A stretch of 52,245 bases of DNA from Gammaproteobacteria bacterium (GTDB lineage: Bacteria; Pseudomonadota; Gammaproteobacteria; SG8-11): positions 1 to 52,245 of the forward strand of contig JAHECY010000016.1 of the NCBI GenBank assembly GCA_024641505.1. Reading direction: 5' to 3'. Under the pieces are notes generated by a model, which worked only from the letters and a program-made list of their open reading frames with translations, did not search any database and was not told the origin of the DNA. The translations under genes and the position numbers were made by a program. How positions within the stretch are numbered: the stretch's first letter is position 1; each line of letters opens with the position of its first letter. Shown one piece after another: positions 35,225 to 45,262 of this stretch.

Positions 35225-35250
35225 GGTGCGTAGGGTGCGTATCACGCACC
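35225..35250 (+). repeat. GGTGCGT palindromic repeat copy
   Basis: GGTGCGTATCACGCACC (35234-35250), preceded by another GGTGCG at 35225, is the same palindrome type as the units at 14535. It lies in the 303-base gap between the FeoB-like gene and the DUF1439 gene, which converge on it. The rest of the gap (35062-35364) holds nothing recognisable. Confidence 0.75.
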
Positions 35251-35364
35251 ATTTTTCATCCGCGACCGAAGCAGTAGCGACAACGTTTCGTCGCCGCATA
35301 ACAAAACATGTCGAGGTAACATGGCTCGGTGGAGAAGGCGGAATTCCCAAGACGCACCCGCTGC

Positions 35365-35895
35365 TCAAAATTGCATATACAGCGCCAGTTTCCCATTTAT
35401 TACCGCCACCGACTTCAACACCGCCTTGGCGAGTTTCTGTTTGAGATCCTTATCGTCAAGTGTATAAACAGGCTTGGACGCCAGCGCCTGTTGTGCGGCC
35501 GTGTCCGCCAATTGACGCAAGGTTTCTTGAACCTGTGGCGCCATGCCGGCGACTTTCAGGCTTTGTACTTTGGGATTGACGAGATGGAACTCACCTTTCA
35601 CCTTATCGAATACTATATTGCCATCAATGGTGCCGTGTCCCTTGGTGGGATTCGATCCCGCCACGGTGAATAACAAGTCGGTTTCCATGCCCAGTCGGTC
35701 GCTGTTTTCCTGCAGCACCACGACCGGATTAGATAACACCAGCGTCGCGAACATTTTCTCGACTTTTACCGGCATTTTAGCTTGCACGGCCTGTTGCAAT
35801 TGTTCTCGAGTCAACTCCAAGGTGTAATCAAGCCCCCAGGCATGAGTGGAACCCGTGGCGACCAACGCCAACAACAAGTAACGCGACATTTTCAT
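35365..35895 (-). CDS. DUF1439 family periplasmic protein (YceB-like)
   Basis: A 176-residue protein with a signal peptide ('YLLLALVATGSTHAWG', cleavage about residue 20) but no lipobox Cys, unlike E. coli YceB. The mature part follows the DUF1439/LEA-like fold: 'YTLELTREQLQQAVQAKMPV' at the start, 'LSNPVVVLQENSDRLGMETD' in the middle and 'KPVYTLDDKDLKQKLAKAVL' near the end. Function unknown; the family is thought to bind lipids or hydrophobic ligands. Start: GGAGT about 7 bases before the ATG at 35895; upstream codons in the frame lack a site. Confidence 0.85.
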   Translation of the reverse strand: MKMSRYLLLALVATGSTHAWGLDYTLELTREQLQQAVQAKMPVKVEKMFATLVLSNPVVVLQENSDRLGMETDLLFTVAGSNPTKGHGTIDGNIVFDKVKGEFHLVNPKVQSLKVAGMAPQVQETLRQLADTAAQQALASKPVYTLDDKDLKQKLAKAVLKSVAVINGKLALYMQF

Positions 35896-36521
35896 ATACA
35901 ACACTCCAATTGATGACTCGACAGTTAATGACACGCCAGTAAAGCTATCGTGATAGAGACTTAGCGCACGCCATGGTTAAAGCACGGAAAAATCCGATCA
36001 TTTTTGCTAGTGTAACAAGCATCCGTCTCACGCGGTAACTAAAATGTGGAATGTTTTTCCGGTAATACACTGTTTTGTTTGCGTACCAGGTCTGAAACCA
36101 ATTCCGTGCTCATGACAACCTGGATGTTTTATTAACAGGAGATTATTCAAGGCCCATGTTGTTTGTTAATACCTCGATCAATATCACTATTAGCTTGCGA
36201 TTAGCATTAAGCACTTATTAAGTTGCCTCTGGTACTTCATAGTTACCGTGTTGTATTAATTCGGTGCTTAACCAAAAGAGCACCCGGTAAACGGAGCATT
36301 AAGGTCATGGATGTCACTTCCTGTTTTCGCGTAGTACGCAAACAATTTTGTTTACGCCTGAGCGAAGGATTTGCAACCCTTAACCGTGAAATTGATTTTT
36401 CTCATACCACACCGTGCCGTGAGCTGTTATCAAGGGACATCTGTCCCAAATAAATTGCGGCATACGAGCGTTGGTCATGAGCGGAACAGGTGTCGTATCA
36501 ACAACTTTCAAGGAGATGAAC
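35896..36521. other. Intergenic region, no convincing gene
   Basis: A 626-base gap between divergent genes. A small frame 36307-36453 (48 residues, Cys- and Arg-rich, GGAG ten bases upstream) was considered but has no support. The region should hold promoters for both neighbours; none could be fixed by eye. Confidence 0.45.
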
Positions 36522-37040
36522 ATGGGAAGACAAATAGTAAATGGTCTGTTGACCGCGAGCGTACTCTTGGGTCTGGTCACGATTGCGAATGCAGGCGAAT
36601 TCGACAAGTTCAAAGAACTGGCACAGGAAACAATAAAACAGGTCAACGGCGGCAAGGTAAGCGACGTTGACAAGCTCATCAAAATGCAGGAAGAAATGAT
36701 CGCCATTGGCACCGCCGCTTGCCAGGAATATGCCGCGAAGCGCCCCGATGATGCCAAAATGTTAAACCTGGTCGCCACCAATGCCGCGCACATGAAAGGC
36801 ATGACGCTGACTGAAATCGAGGCTCAGTGGCACGAGAAGGCGTTCCTGAAAAATGAAGGCATTGCCGCGGCACAATTGGAAGAAAAGAGCATCACCGGCA
36901 GCCTGATGGATACCGTGGTGCATCCCGCAACCACCTTCATTGCTCTAAATGAATATAAAAAGACGCAAAACAAACAGCTGCTTACCCAAGTCAATAACGA
37001 ACTGGACGAAGTGCTGCACCATATAGAACACATCAAATAG
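36522..37040 (+). CDS. Small periplasmic helical protein of unknown function
   Basis: A 172-residue protein with a clear signal peptide ('LLTASVLLGLVTIANAGEF', cleavage after ANA at about residue 24). The mature part is almost fully alpha-helical and charged ('KFKELAQETIKQVNGG', 'DVDKLIKMQEEMIAIG', 'LLTQVNNELDEVLHHIEHIK') with one Cys and several His residues near the C-terminus. AGGAG is six bases upstream of the ATG. It is a single-gene unit ending in a good terminator. No family is recognised; it might bind a metal or haem, but no CxxCH is present. Confidence 0.82.
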   Translation: MGRQIVNGLLTASVLLGLVTIANAGEFDKFKELAQETIKQVNGGKVSDVDKLIKMQEEMIAIGTAACQEYAAKRPDDAKMLNLVATNAAHMKGMTLTEIEAQWHEKAFLKNEGIAAAQLEEKSITGSLMDTVVHPATTFIALNEYKKTQNKQLLTQVNNELDEVLHHIEHIK

Positions 37041-37055
37041 TATTCATTGGTCCCG

Positions 37056-37104
37056 ATCCCCGGTCGTTCGTCGTCAGCATGATCCGTGACGACCGGGGAT
37101 TTTA
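37056..37104 (+). terminator. Rho-independent terminator
   Basis: A 12-base perfect stem (ATCCCCGGTCGT at 37056-37067 with ACGACCGGGGAT at 37089-37100), a 21-base loop and a short T-run directly after the stem, 15 bases past the stop of the periplasmic helical protein. Confidence 0.8.
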
Positions 37105-37301
37105 TCCTTATCGGTCGCGCACCATCCACCGCTGGAGTTACGGGAGCTTACGACCACATTCCTTGTGGGAGGAAGCCGCCCTGAAAACGGTGCACCCCCT
37201 CTAAAACTGCATTATATATACGGATTGGTGCTATGTATTTCCAAGCACTCTGTGGCATAATGCGCGTCCTTTTTATCTGCATGTAAATCCGGACATTTCC
37301 C

Positions 37302-38933
37302 TTGATCACGACCGCCAATATCACTATGCAATTCGGGGCTAAGCCCCTGTTCGAAAATATTTCCGTCAAATTTGGCAATGGCAACCGTTATGGGTTGATT
37401 GGCGCCAATGGATGCGGGAAATCCACCTTCATGAAAATCCTCGGTGGCGACTTGCCACCCACGGCCGGCAATGTTTCGGTGGACGTTAATGAACGTGTCG
37501 GCAAGCTGCGTCAGGATCAGTTCGCGTTTGAAAACAATACGGTTCTGGACACTGTTATTATGGGACACGACCGTCTGTGGCAGGTGAAGAAAGAGCGCGA
37601 CCGTATTTATGGCCTGCCTGAAATGACTGAGGAAGATGGCATGACGGTGGCCCATCTTGAGGTGGAATTCGCCGAACTCGACGGTTACACCGCTGAAGCT
37701 CGCGCGGGCGAGTTGTTACTGGCGCTCGAAATTCCCGTGGCGCAGCATGATGGCCTGATGAGCGCCGTCGCGCCGGGATGGAAATTACGTGTGCTACTCG
37801 CGCAGGCCCTGTTCGCCGATCCGGACATCATGCTGCTGGATGAACCGACCAACAACCTGGACATCAACACCATACGCTGGCTGGAAAAAGTGCTTAACGA
37901 GCGCAACAGTACTATGGTTATCATTTCCCACGACCGTCACTTCCTGAACAGCGTCTGTACCCATATGGCGGACCTGGACTACGGTGAACTGCGCGTTTAT
38001 CCCGGTAATTATGATGATTACATGACGGCAGCCACACAGGCTCGAGAGCGTTTACTGTCCGACAACGCGAAAAAACAGGCCCAGATCTCTGATTTGCAGT
38101 CGTTCGTCAGCCGGTTCTCGGCCAACGCATCCAAAGCCAGACAAGCCACCTCGCGCGCCAAACAAATCGAAAAAATTCAGCTCGAGGAAGTCAAGATTTC
38201 GAGTCGCCAGAGTCCTTATATCCGTTTTGAACAGGATAAAAAGTTGTACCGAATCGCCCTGGAAATCGAGGCATTGAGCAAGGGATACGGCGGCCAACCC
38301 CTGTTCAGCGACCTCAACCTGCTGGCCGAGGTGGGCGAACGCATTGCGGTGATTGGTCCTAACGGTATCGGCAAAACCACATTATTACGCACTCTGGTCA
38401 ATGACATTACACCGGACAGTGGCAAGATAAAATGGTCTGAGAATGTCAATATCGGCTATTATGCGCAGGATCATTCGGCGGATTTCAGCAAAGATCTGTC
38501 CTTGTTCGATTGGATGAGTCAATGGAAGAAACCCAGCGACGATGAGCAGGCAATCCGCGCCATTCTCGGACGCATGTTGTTTTCGCAGGACGAAATCAAG
38601 AAATCGGTAACGAAGATTTCCGGCGGCGAACAAGGGCGCATGCTCTTTGGAAAAATCATGCTGCAGAAACCCAATGTTCTGGTGATGGATGAACCCACCA
38701 ACCATCTCGACATGGAATCAATTGAGGCGCTGAACCTCGCGTTGGAAAACTACCCCGGCACATTGGTATTTGTCAGCCATGACCGGGAATTCGTTTCATC
38801 ATTGGCGACGCGCGTTATCGAATTATCGCCGACCGGCATCACCAACTTCAGCGGCACCTATGAAGATTACTTGCGCAATCAAGGCATGACGCAAGCCATT
38901 TCCCCCGTGCGTCAGCAACGATCGCCAACCTAG
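37302..38933 (+). CDS. ybiT: ABC-F family ATPase YbiT
   Basis: A 543-residue soluble protein with two ABC domains joined by the ABC-F linker, acting on the ribosome. The first Walker A is 'GANGCGKST', the second is 'GPNGIGKTT'; both Walker B regions read 'LDEPTNNLD' or 'MDEPTNHLD', and the second signature is 'ISGGEQGR'. The N-terminus '[22 protein letters not shown]' and '[18 protein letters not shown]' match E. coli YbiT closely. The start codon is TTG at 37302; no ATG in this frame fits the conserved N-terminus. The dbpA gene begins 11 bases downstream, so the two RNA/ribosome-related genes probably form an operon. Confidence 0.96.
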   Translation: MITTANITMQFGAKPLFENISVKFGNGNRYGLIGANGCGKSTFMKILGGDLPPTAGNVSVDVNERVGKLRQDQFAFENNTVLDTVIMGHDRLWQVKKERDRIYGLPEMTEEDGMTVAHLEVEFAELDGYTAEARAGELLLALEIPVAQHDGLMSAVAPGWKLRVLLAQALFADPDIMLLDEPTNNLDINTIRWLEKVLNERNSTMVIISHDRHFLNSVCTHMADLDYGELRVYPGNYDDYMTAATQARERLLSDNAKKQAQISDLQSFVSRFSANASKARQATSRAKQIEKIQLEEVKISSRQSPYIRFEQDKKLYRIALEIEALSKGYGGQPLFSDLNLLAEVGERIAVIGPNGIGKTTLLRTLVNDITPDSGKIKWSENVNIGYYAQDHSADFSKDLSLFDWMSQWKKPSDDEQAIRAILGRMLFSQDEIKKSVTKISGGEQGRMLFGKIMLQKPNVLVMDEPTNHLDMESIEALNLALENYPGTLVFVSHDREFVSSLATRVIELSPTGITNFSGTYEDYLRNQGMTQAISPVRQQRSPT

Positions 38934-38944
38934 GCGGTGAGCGC

Positions 38945-40327
38945 ATGACGACGACAAATTTCTCAACATTGCCGATTGCAGCGGAACTGTTATCCGCCAT
39001 TCAATCGTTGGACTACCGTGACATGACGCCAATCCAGGCCCAAAGTCTGCCCGCCATTCTTGAAGGCAGGGATTTACTGGCACAGGCAAAGACCGGTAGC
39101 GGGAAAACGGCGGCGTTTGCCATCGGCATCCTTCATAAACTTGAAGTACGCAGCTACCAGACCCAGGCACTGGTGCTATGTCCGACCCGCGAACTGGCCG
39201 AACAGGTCAGCAATGAGATACGCCGTCTGGCGCGCGCCATCCCTAATATCAAAATAACAACTTTATGTGGCGGCAGACCGCTGGGTCCGCAACTGGCATC
39301 GCTGGAACATCCGCCGCACATCGTGGTTGGTACGCCGGGGCGCATTCTGAAACATCTCGAAACCGAAACGCTGAAACTGCAGGCATTGACCACTTTGGTG
39401 CTGGATGAAGCCGATCGCATGCTCGACATGGGATTTCACGATGATATCTTGCGCACGATTGCTATGACGCCGCGCAACAAGCAGACTCTGCTGTTCTCAG
39501 CGACCTACCCCGAAGAAATATCGCGCATCAGCAATACCATACAGCGCAATCCGTTGGACGTGCGCGTGGCGACCATGCATGACGATACGATTATCCACCA
39601 GGTATTCTATGAAATATCGAATGGTGAAAGGACCACGGCGCTGATAAATCTGCTGCAACGTTACCAGCCGGAGTCTGGCATTGTATTCTGCAACCGCAAA
39701 CAACAATGCCAGGAACTGGCTGAGGAACTCACGCAACGAGGATTTCATGCCCTCGCCTTGCACGGTGATCTGGAACAGAAAGAACGCGACCAAATACTGG
39801 TGCAGTTTGCCAATAAAAGCTGCGCCCTGCTTATCGCCACCGACGTCGCGGCTCGTGGCCTTGATATTAAGGATTTACCCGCGGTCATCAATTACGAAAT
39901 ATCACCGGATCCACAGGTCCATATTCACCGAATCGGCCGTACCGGTCGCGCCGGCAACGAAGGCCTGGCTCTCAGTCTATTCATGGCCTCGGAAGCGAGC
40001 AAGGTAAATACCATCGAAGAGTATCAACATCAGCCTTTAATCATTGAGCAGCTTTCCACGTTGGAAACACGCGGCCCTTACACACAGCATCCGCCGATGG
40101 CAACCCTGGAAATCAGCGGTGGTCGTAAAGACAAATTACGAGCCGGCGACATTGTGGGCGCATTAACGGGGAACACTTCGCTGACCGGCACTCAAATTGG
40201 CAAAATCGACATATTCGACAAGCTTGCCTATGTGGCGGTTGCCCGTCCGGTCGTCTCGAAAGCGTTGCGCATACTGACCGAAGGTAAAATTAAAGGTCGC
40301 AAGTACAAAACGCGGGTTCTGCGTTAA
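38945..40327 (+). CDS. dbpA: ATP-dependent RNA helicase DbpA
   Basis: A 460-residue DEAD-box protein that remodels 23S rRNA during large-subunit assembly. Motifs: Q-motif 'MTPIQAQSLP', I 'AKTGSGKT', Ia 'PTRELAEQ', II 'DEAD', III 'SAT', V 'ATDVAARGLD' and VI 'HRIGRTGRAG'. The C-terminal RNA-recognition domain that binds hairpin 92 is present ('GGRKDKLRAGDIVGALTG', ending 'GRKYKTRVLR'). GGTGAGCGC precedes the ATG. It lies 11 bases after ybiT. Confidence 0.96.
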   Translation: MTTTNFSTLPIAAELLSAIQSLDYRDMTPIQAQSLPAILEGRDLLAQAKTGSGKTAAFAIGILHKLEVRSYQTQALVLCPTRELAEQVSNEIRRLARAIPNIKITTLCGGRPLGPQLASLEHPPHIVVGTPGRILKHLETETLKLQALTTLVLDEADRMLDMGFHDDILRTIAMTPRNKQTLLFSATYPEEISRISNTIQRNPLDVRVATMHDDTIIHQVFYEISNGERTTALINLLQRYQPESGIVFCNRKQQCQELAEELTQRGFHALALHGDLEQKERDQILVQFANKSCALLIATDVAARGLDIKDLPAVINYEISPDPQVHIHRIGRTGRAGNEGLALSLFMASEASKVNTIEEYQHQPLIIEQLSTLETRGPYTQHPPMATLEISGGRKDKLRAGDIVGALTGNTSLTGTQIGKIDIFDKLAYVAVARPVVSKALRILTEGKIKGRKYKTRVLR

Positions 40328-40696
40328 CATCTCCACCCCTCCCCTGCACCTACCCAGCCATAAACCATTTGTAATTAGTTGTTGTAACCGGGTCTGCGCC
40401 AGCGAAGACTCCTGACAAACCCGTGGCTTGGGTTGGCTGCGTTTTCTTGTACCACCCTGATGTGTAGGTAGGGAATGACGGTGCCGCCAGTGGAGCGCCA
40501 GACCACTCTCGCTGCTTACCACATGCAGATCACCGTCGGTGCCATCTGCAACAGTCTAAGAAATACACCTCACGATTCCATGGTTTTGTCTCCGAAGAAG
40601 TACTTACACCCATTGTTTCAGGGGCATATTGTTAAAGTTTACGATGTTGATGACCGATAACTAACATAAACAATAAGGTTCTAAACCGGATATCCC
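40328..40696. other. Intergenic region, nothing recognisable
   Basis: A 369-base gap between dbpA and the hydrolase gene. A frame at 40475-40660 lacks a ribosome site and family features. No clear terminator follows dbpA. Confidence 0.45.
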
Positions 40697-41572
40697 ATGA
40701 GCTTGCTTCGATCCTCTGTACTGTTCGTAGGCTTGGCGTGCCTGTTATTAATCGGCGCGACACGTCAGTGTCTTGCTGAAACATTGACTGAGCAATTACC
40801 TAATAAAATTACCGTCAATGCTGAATTCCTGCCCGCAGACACCCAGAAACCCGCAATCTTGATGATTCACGGTTTTTTACAGACTTATGAATTCATGTCG
40901 ACCTGGAATATCGTCACCGGTCTGGCTTCCATGGGTTATACGGTGCTGGCTCCCAATCTTTCCTTAGGTGTGCCAAATCGCAAGCAAAGTGTTCAATGCA
41001 AAGCAGCTCATACACACACATTTGGCGACGATTTAGTGGAAATCGATTATTGGGTGCAGTGGTTGGCGAACAAGGGCTATAAATCCATTATCCTGATCGG
41101 TCACAGTTGGGGCAGTCAATATCTCCTCGGGTATTCGCTCACACACCCCAAGGCGCCCATTACCGCCATCATTGCCATCAGTCTGGTACGTACCCACCAG
41201 GCCGGTAATATCCACCGCCTGCAAATCAAGGAGGCCGGCTTACGCCTTAAGAAACACGACACCTCTCTACACTCTTACAAATTGAGTTTCTGTGACGCAT
41301 TTATGGCCGCACCACAAACTTATTTGTCCTATGCAGAGTGGGACGATCAACATGTATTGGCAGCACTCGATACCTTGCACCGCCGGCAGGTGCCGGTGCA
41401 TGTCATAATCGGCGATCAGGACAAACGAATCGATAAACAATGGATAAAGGAGGTGGAACCTAAAGTTTCAAAATTGACGGTCGTCGAGGGTGCCAATCAT
41501 TTCTTTTCTGCCATGCATGAATTTGAATTAAATGATCGGTTGGAACAGATAATCAACCAGATCGATAAATAG
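40697..41572 (+). CDS. Secreted alpha/beta hydrolase
   Basis: A 291-residue alpha/beta-hydrolase fold protein with a signal peptide (about residues 1-27, 'QCLAE'). The oxyanion part is 'MIHGFLQT', the nucleophile elbow is 'GHSWGS' (Ser near residue 137), the acid is in 'GDQDKR' and the His is in 'GANHFF', so the catalytic triad is complete. Two Cys residues may form a disulfide. The substrate is unknown; an esterase or lipase-like function is plausible. It starts with GGA six bases before the ATG. The next gene (GGDEF-EAL) begins 13 bases after its stop, so they may be one transcript. Confidence 0.85.
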   Translation: MSLLRSSVLFVGLACLLLIGATRQCLAETLTEQLPNKITVNAEFLPADTQKPAILMIHGFLQTYEFMSTWNIVTGLASMGYTVLAPNLSLGVPNRKQSVQCKAAHTHTFGDDLVEIDYWVQWLANKGYKSIILIGHSWGSQYLLGYSLTHPKAPITAIIAISLVRTHQAGNIHRLQIKEAGLRLKKHDTSLHSYKLSFCDAFMAAPQTYLSYAEWDDQHVLAALDTLHRRQVPVHVIIGDQDKRIDKQWIKEVEPKVSKLTVVEGANHFFSAMHEFELNDRLEQIINQIDK

Positions 41573-41585
41573 GCGCGTCATATTC

Positions 41586-43859
41586 ATGTGGTGGCATGGT
41601 ATCAAGAGACGATATTACCCGATCTCGCTCTATCTCTATATCTTCGTATTGCTGGCCATTACACCCGCTGCAATCACCACTTATTTATCAGTCAACAATG
41701 CCAACAAAATTCAAGAGCAAGCCGAGAACGATAATATCCATCGTGCTTCGGTTGAATTGCGGCGCGAAGTACATCGCCGTAGCGACGAATTGTTGAAACT
41801 CGCCACAAGCCTCGCCAATTGGGATGAAACTCGCGCCTTGTTTGTCGATGCGACCTATTACAACTACTGGCGGGACATCAGAATCAAAGATGTGGCGCAA
41901 TACAAAAGCTTGCTGGATGCCGCCGACTTATATCAGGCCGACGGCGCCGCCTTGACTACCGACCATGTGCTGTCGCCGCAAGTGTCTCCAGAGGCGACCT
42001 CAAGTCCGGCGATCATCCGTCATGACACCTCTTTCTATTTGATTTACTATCGTCCCATCATCGACGACATTTCACCGCAAAAAATACTGCTCGGCTATAT
42101 CGGCGCGCGCATGAATCTGGATATTGCCACACAGGCACTAAGCAATGCGGAAAACTCCTATATATACGGCATCCAATGGGTGATTCCGAATCATCAATTA
42201 GTTCCGCTGGATCAGGCGCTCAGCAGCGCCCGACTGGAAGTGGCGCCGATACCGGAAATCAAAGAATTCGGCAAGATCATTCGCAACGGATTTACGGAAT
42301 TCCTCATTTATACCGTCACTCTGGTGATATTGATGACGATTCTGCTGTCGTTGTCGATTGCCAGACCCTTGGCGCGTCTGGCGAAGTACTTACAGGAAAT
42401 ATACTCCGGTCAAGCTGAAACGATCCCCGTAAATTTTCATGGCGCCATCAGGATCCGGGAGTTGGAGGATGTGCGTCAGGCCATCAATGACTATAAAAAT
42501 CGCTTTCAGTCCGCGACCGAAACCTTGGAGGAAAAAAACAAGGAGTTGATGCACCTGACCTATCATGATCCGCTGACCGGCCGCTATAATCGGCGCGCCT
42601 TTGTCGCGCGTATGGAGCATGCGCTGGAAACCGCCGTAATCGAGAACAAACAACACGCTTTATGCTATATCGATTTGGATCAGTTCAAGATCGTGAACGA
42701 TACCTGCGGACATATCGCCGGCGACGAACTGCTCAAACAAGTTGCAATCCTGCTGGAGAGTGAAATACGCGATTCCGACATGTTGGCCAGGCTCGGAGGC
42801 GATGAATTTGGCGTACTGCTCGAAGGTTGTCACGTGGAGAAGGCGCAAATGGTAGCGGAAGCGATGCGTCTCAAGATCAAAAAATATCGATTTATCTGGC
42901 ACGAAAAACCTTTTGATATCGGCATCAGCATCGGACTGGTTCCGATCACATCTGCCAACGCCAATCTCGGCGAAATATTGCGCAACGCGGATGCCGCATG
43001 CTACGTCGCCAAGGATTCCGGACGGAACAGACTGCATGTCTACCAGGAACATGATACCGAATTGGTGCAACGCTACGGCGAGATGCAATGGGTATCGCGC
43101 TTGAAGCAAGCGCTTGACGAGGACCGGTTCGAACTCCACGCTCAGCTAATCAAACCACTGGACAGCGTGGATGACAGCGTTCACTACGAAATATTGGTGC
43201 GATTACGCGAGCGTAGCGGTGAGTTGATCATGCCCATGGCATTTATCCCCGCGGCTGAGCGCTATAATGAGATGCCGGAAGTCGATCGGTGGGTAATCAG
43301 AAATACCCTGAGAAATATCAAAAAAATGACGCGCTATCACGGCAAGAACGTTTTCTTATCCATCAATCTGTCAGGCCAGTCAATTGGCAACGACGAAATC
43401 CTGCACGTCATAAAATCCGAGATCGACGCCAACAACATCGATCCCAGGCATCTGTGCTTTGAAATTACGGAAACCGCCGCCATGACTAACTTGACGGCTG
43501 CCATGCACTTTATCCGCAGCCTGCGTGCCATGGGTTGCAAGTTCTCGCTGGATGACTTCGGCAGCGGTTTGAGCTCGTTCGGGTATCTCAGCAATCTGGA
43601 AGTGGACTATATCAAGATCTATGGCGAGTTTATCCGGTATATTCAAAGCGACGCCTTGAGCTACTCTATTGTCGGCGCTATCAACCAGATTGGTCACGTG
43701 ATGGGCGTCAAAACTATTGCTGAATTCGTTGAAACCGAAGCGCTGGTTGGTCTGCTGGCAGACATCGGCATCGACTATATTCAGGGATTTGCCGTTCATA
43801 AACCGCAACCCGTAAGCCAATTGATAACCACTTCAGCGTTACACGTTAAACCGGAGTAA
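41586..43859 (+). CDS. CHASE4-like GGDEF-EAL c-di-GMP enzyme
   Basis: A 757-residue membrane protein: helix at about 15-35, periplasmic CHASE4-like sensor at about 40-230 (with 'ATSLANWDETRALF'), helix at about 240-262, a HAMP-like linker, GGDEF domain at about 325-490 and EAL domain at about 510-750. The GGDEF motif is intact at 404-408 with an RxxD inhibitory site (RDSD) five residues before it. The EAL motif reads EIL (535-537). The phosphodiesterase residues are also present ('SINLSG', 'EITETA', 'DDFGSG', 'VETEA', 'QGFAV'), so both activities are possible. It follows the secreted hydrolase by 13 bases. Ribosome site weak. Confidence 0.93.
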   Translation: MWWHGIKRRYYPISLYLYIFVLLAITPAAITTYLSVNNANKIQEQAENDNIHRASVELRREVHRRSDELLKLATSLANWDETRALFVDATYYNYWRDIRIKDVAQYKSLLDAADLYQADGAALTTDHVLSPQVSPEATSSPAIIRHDTSFYLIYYRPIIDDISPQKILLGYIGARMNLDIATQALSNAENSYIYGIQWVIPNHQLVPLDQALSSARLEVAPIPEIKEFGKIIRNGFTEFLIYTVTLVILMTILLSLSIARPLARLAKYLQEIYSGQAETIPVNFHGAIRIRELEDVRQAINDYKNRFQSATETLEEKNKELMHLTYHDPLTGRYNRRAFVARMEHALETAVIENKQHALCYIDLDQFKIVNDTCGHIAGDELLKQVAILLESEIRDSDMLARLGGDEFGVLLEGCHVEKAQMVAEAMRLKIKKYRFIWHEKPFDIGISIGLVPITSANANLGEILRNADAACYVAKDSGRNRLHVYQEHDTELVQRYGEMQWVSRLKQALDEDRFELHAQLIKPLDSVDDSVHYEILVRLRERSGELIMPMAFIPAAERYNEMPEVDRWVIRNTLRNIKKMTRYHGKNVFLSINLSGQSIGNDEILHVIKSEIDANNIDPRHLCFEITETAAMTNLTAAMHFIRSLRAMGCKFSLDDFGSGLSSFGYLSNLEVDYIKIYGEFIRYIQSDALSYSIVGAINQIGHVMGVKTIAEFVETEALVGLLADIGIDYIQGFAVHKPQPVSQLITTSALHVKPE

Positions 43860-43968
43860 TCCGAGTTACAGGTTGAAGTTCCCATCTTTATCGCGGTCTC
43901 CGTCAACACCTCCGGGCGGCAATATTCAGTGGTAGTCGCCTCCGGCGTATGTTAGGCGCCACCGTCGA

Positions 43969-44919
43969 TTACCGGTTGCGTTCTCCATACACATCCGGTC
44001 GTCCAGGGGGCAGGTGCTTAAACCTTCGGTGCACCCACAGGTATTGCTCGGGAGCGAGCCGAATATTTGCCTCCAGCAAGGCATTACATCGCGAAATATC
44101 CGCAATAACGTCATCCGAAGGAAAATCTTCCAGTGGCGGACAAATTGTTATGATATATCCTTCATCATTTTCACCGCGGCGTACGTAAAACGGCACCACC
44201 GCGGCTCCGGTAATCTTGGCCATGCGGCTGGTCGTGGTATGTGTGGAAACAGGAATGCCAAAAAACGGTATGAATTCCGCCAGCTTGCCACGGTATCCCT
44301 GGTCGGGCGCATACCACATGACATTGTTCTGTTTCAAGGTTCGGATCATTGATCTAACATCATTATAATCGGCGGCACCCAGTCCATGACGCACCCGATT
44401 TGCGGTAATGAGCTTGTCGAGTATCGGATCATTGTGAGGCCGATAGGTCATGTAGATTGGCGGACGTAAATTAACAATAATGAGCCGGACGCCAATATCC
44501 ATCGTCGTATAATGACTCCCAAGAAATATTACGCCCTTGCCTTTCGCCAGACCCGCATCCAGGTTGGTGGCGCCCTCGATAGTCACGGGTATTTTTTTAA
44601 TCCTGCGATCCGCCGCCCACCAGGTCATCGCCATCTCAAACAGGCTCATTCCCAGGGACTCGAAATGCTTGCGCACCAGACGCTTCTGCTCGGCATCGCT
44701 CAATTCGGGAAAGCAAAGCCTGATATTGGTGTGGGCGATGTGATAGCGCCGTTGGCTCATGCGCATCAGGACGCGGCCGACCAAACGCCCCAGTTTCAGC
44801 TGTATCGGAAATGGCATCCAGCTCAATATCCGGAGCACGACAAAGGCGCTCAGCAACGGCCAGTAGCGGGGATAACAATAAACAATATTCGAAATCTGTG
44901 ATTTATTTCTCTTTTTCAA
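43969..44919 (-). CDS. lpxL: Lipid A biosynthesis lauroyl/myristoyl-type acyltransferase (LpxL/HtrB family)
   Basis: A 316-residue inner-membrane acyltransferase with one N-terminal helix (about residues 20-40). The catalytic H-x4-D motif is 'SHYTTMD'. 'APDQGYRGK', 'FIPFFGIPVSTHTTTSRMAK' and 'AAVVPFYVRR' are hallmark sequences of the family. It adds a secondary acyl chain to lipid A. LpxL, LpxM and LpxP cannot be told apart by eye, so the symbol is tentative. The start codon is TTG at 44919 with AGAG about ten bases upstream. It converges on the GGDEF-EAL gene. Confidence 0.9.
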   Translation of the reverse strand: MKKRNKSQISNIVYCYPRYWPLLSAFVVLRILSWMPFPIQLKLGRLVGRVLMRMSQRRYHIAHTNIRLCFPELSDAEQKRLVRKHFESLGMSLFEMAMTWWAADRRIKKIPVTIEGATNLDAGLAKGKGVIFLGSHYTTMDIGVRLIIVNLRPPIYMTYRPHNDPILDKLITANRVRHGLGAADYNDVRSMIRTLKQNNVMWYAPDQGYRGKLAEFIPFFGIPVSTHTTTSRMAKITGAAVVPFYVRRGENDEGYIITICPPLEDFPSDDVIADISRCNALLEANIRLAPEQYLWVHRRFKHLPPGRPDVYGERNR

Positions 44920-45262
44920 TCAGTTACGTCTCTAACTGCAGGTGACTTACAGTGTATTTCTAAGGTGCTTTCTCAAGAACCCCACGGTCAATGCCCAGGC
45001 CGAAGCCCGGAGCAGAATTGTAGCATAATGCCGGGATCTGCGCGGCCGCAGCAGCCGTGGAATCTATTGCGCCACCTGATCAAAACCGCAACAACGTGCC
45101 TGATTCCGCAAGGTGCCGGGCTTCCGCCTCCAACTGAAGCCCGGCGCGGGGCCATGATTTGATTACGGGCTGCGTGTGTTAGGATAATTATTGCAGGCAA
45201 CGCAGTCATAGCCTGAGCCACAACTTAAATCCCTGTACGCCCGTTCCAGGACGGATAACCTT
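44920..45262. other. Divergent intergenic region with a perfect hairpin
   Basis: This 343-base gap lies between the acyltransferase and the sugar dehydrogenase. A 10-base perfect stem GCCGGGCTTC / GAAGCCCGGC (45115-45124, 45136-45145) with an 11-base loop lies between the two divergent starts, so it is not a terminator for either. A second AAGCCCGG word occurs near 45003. The frame at 44988-45221 is not coding. Confidence 0.5.

Noticed and set aside
36307-36453. Small plus-strand frame of 48 codons before the helical periplasmic protein
   Set aside because: Weak ribosome site only and Arg/Cys-rich composition; not enough to call.
44988-45221. Minus-strand 77-codon frame between acyltransferase and sugar dehydrogenase
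   Set aside because: It lies across a hairpin, has no ribosome site and no family.
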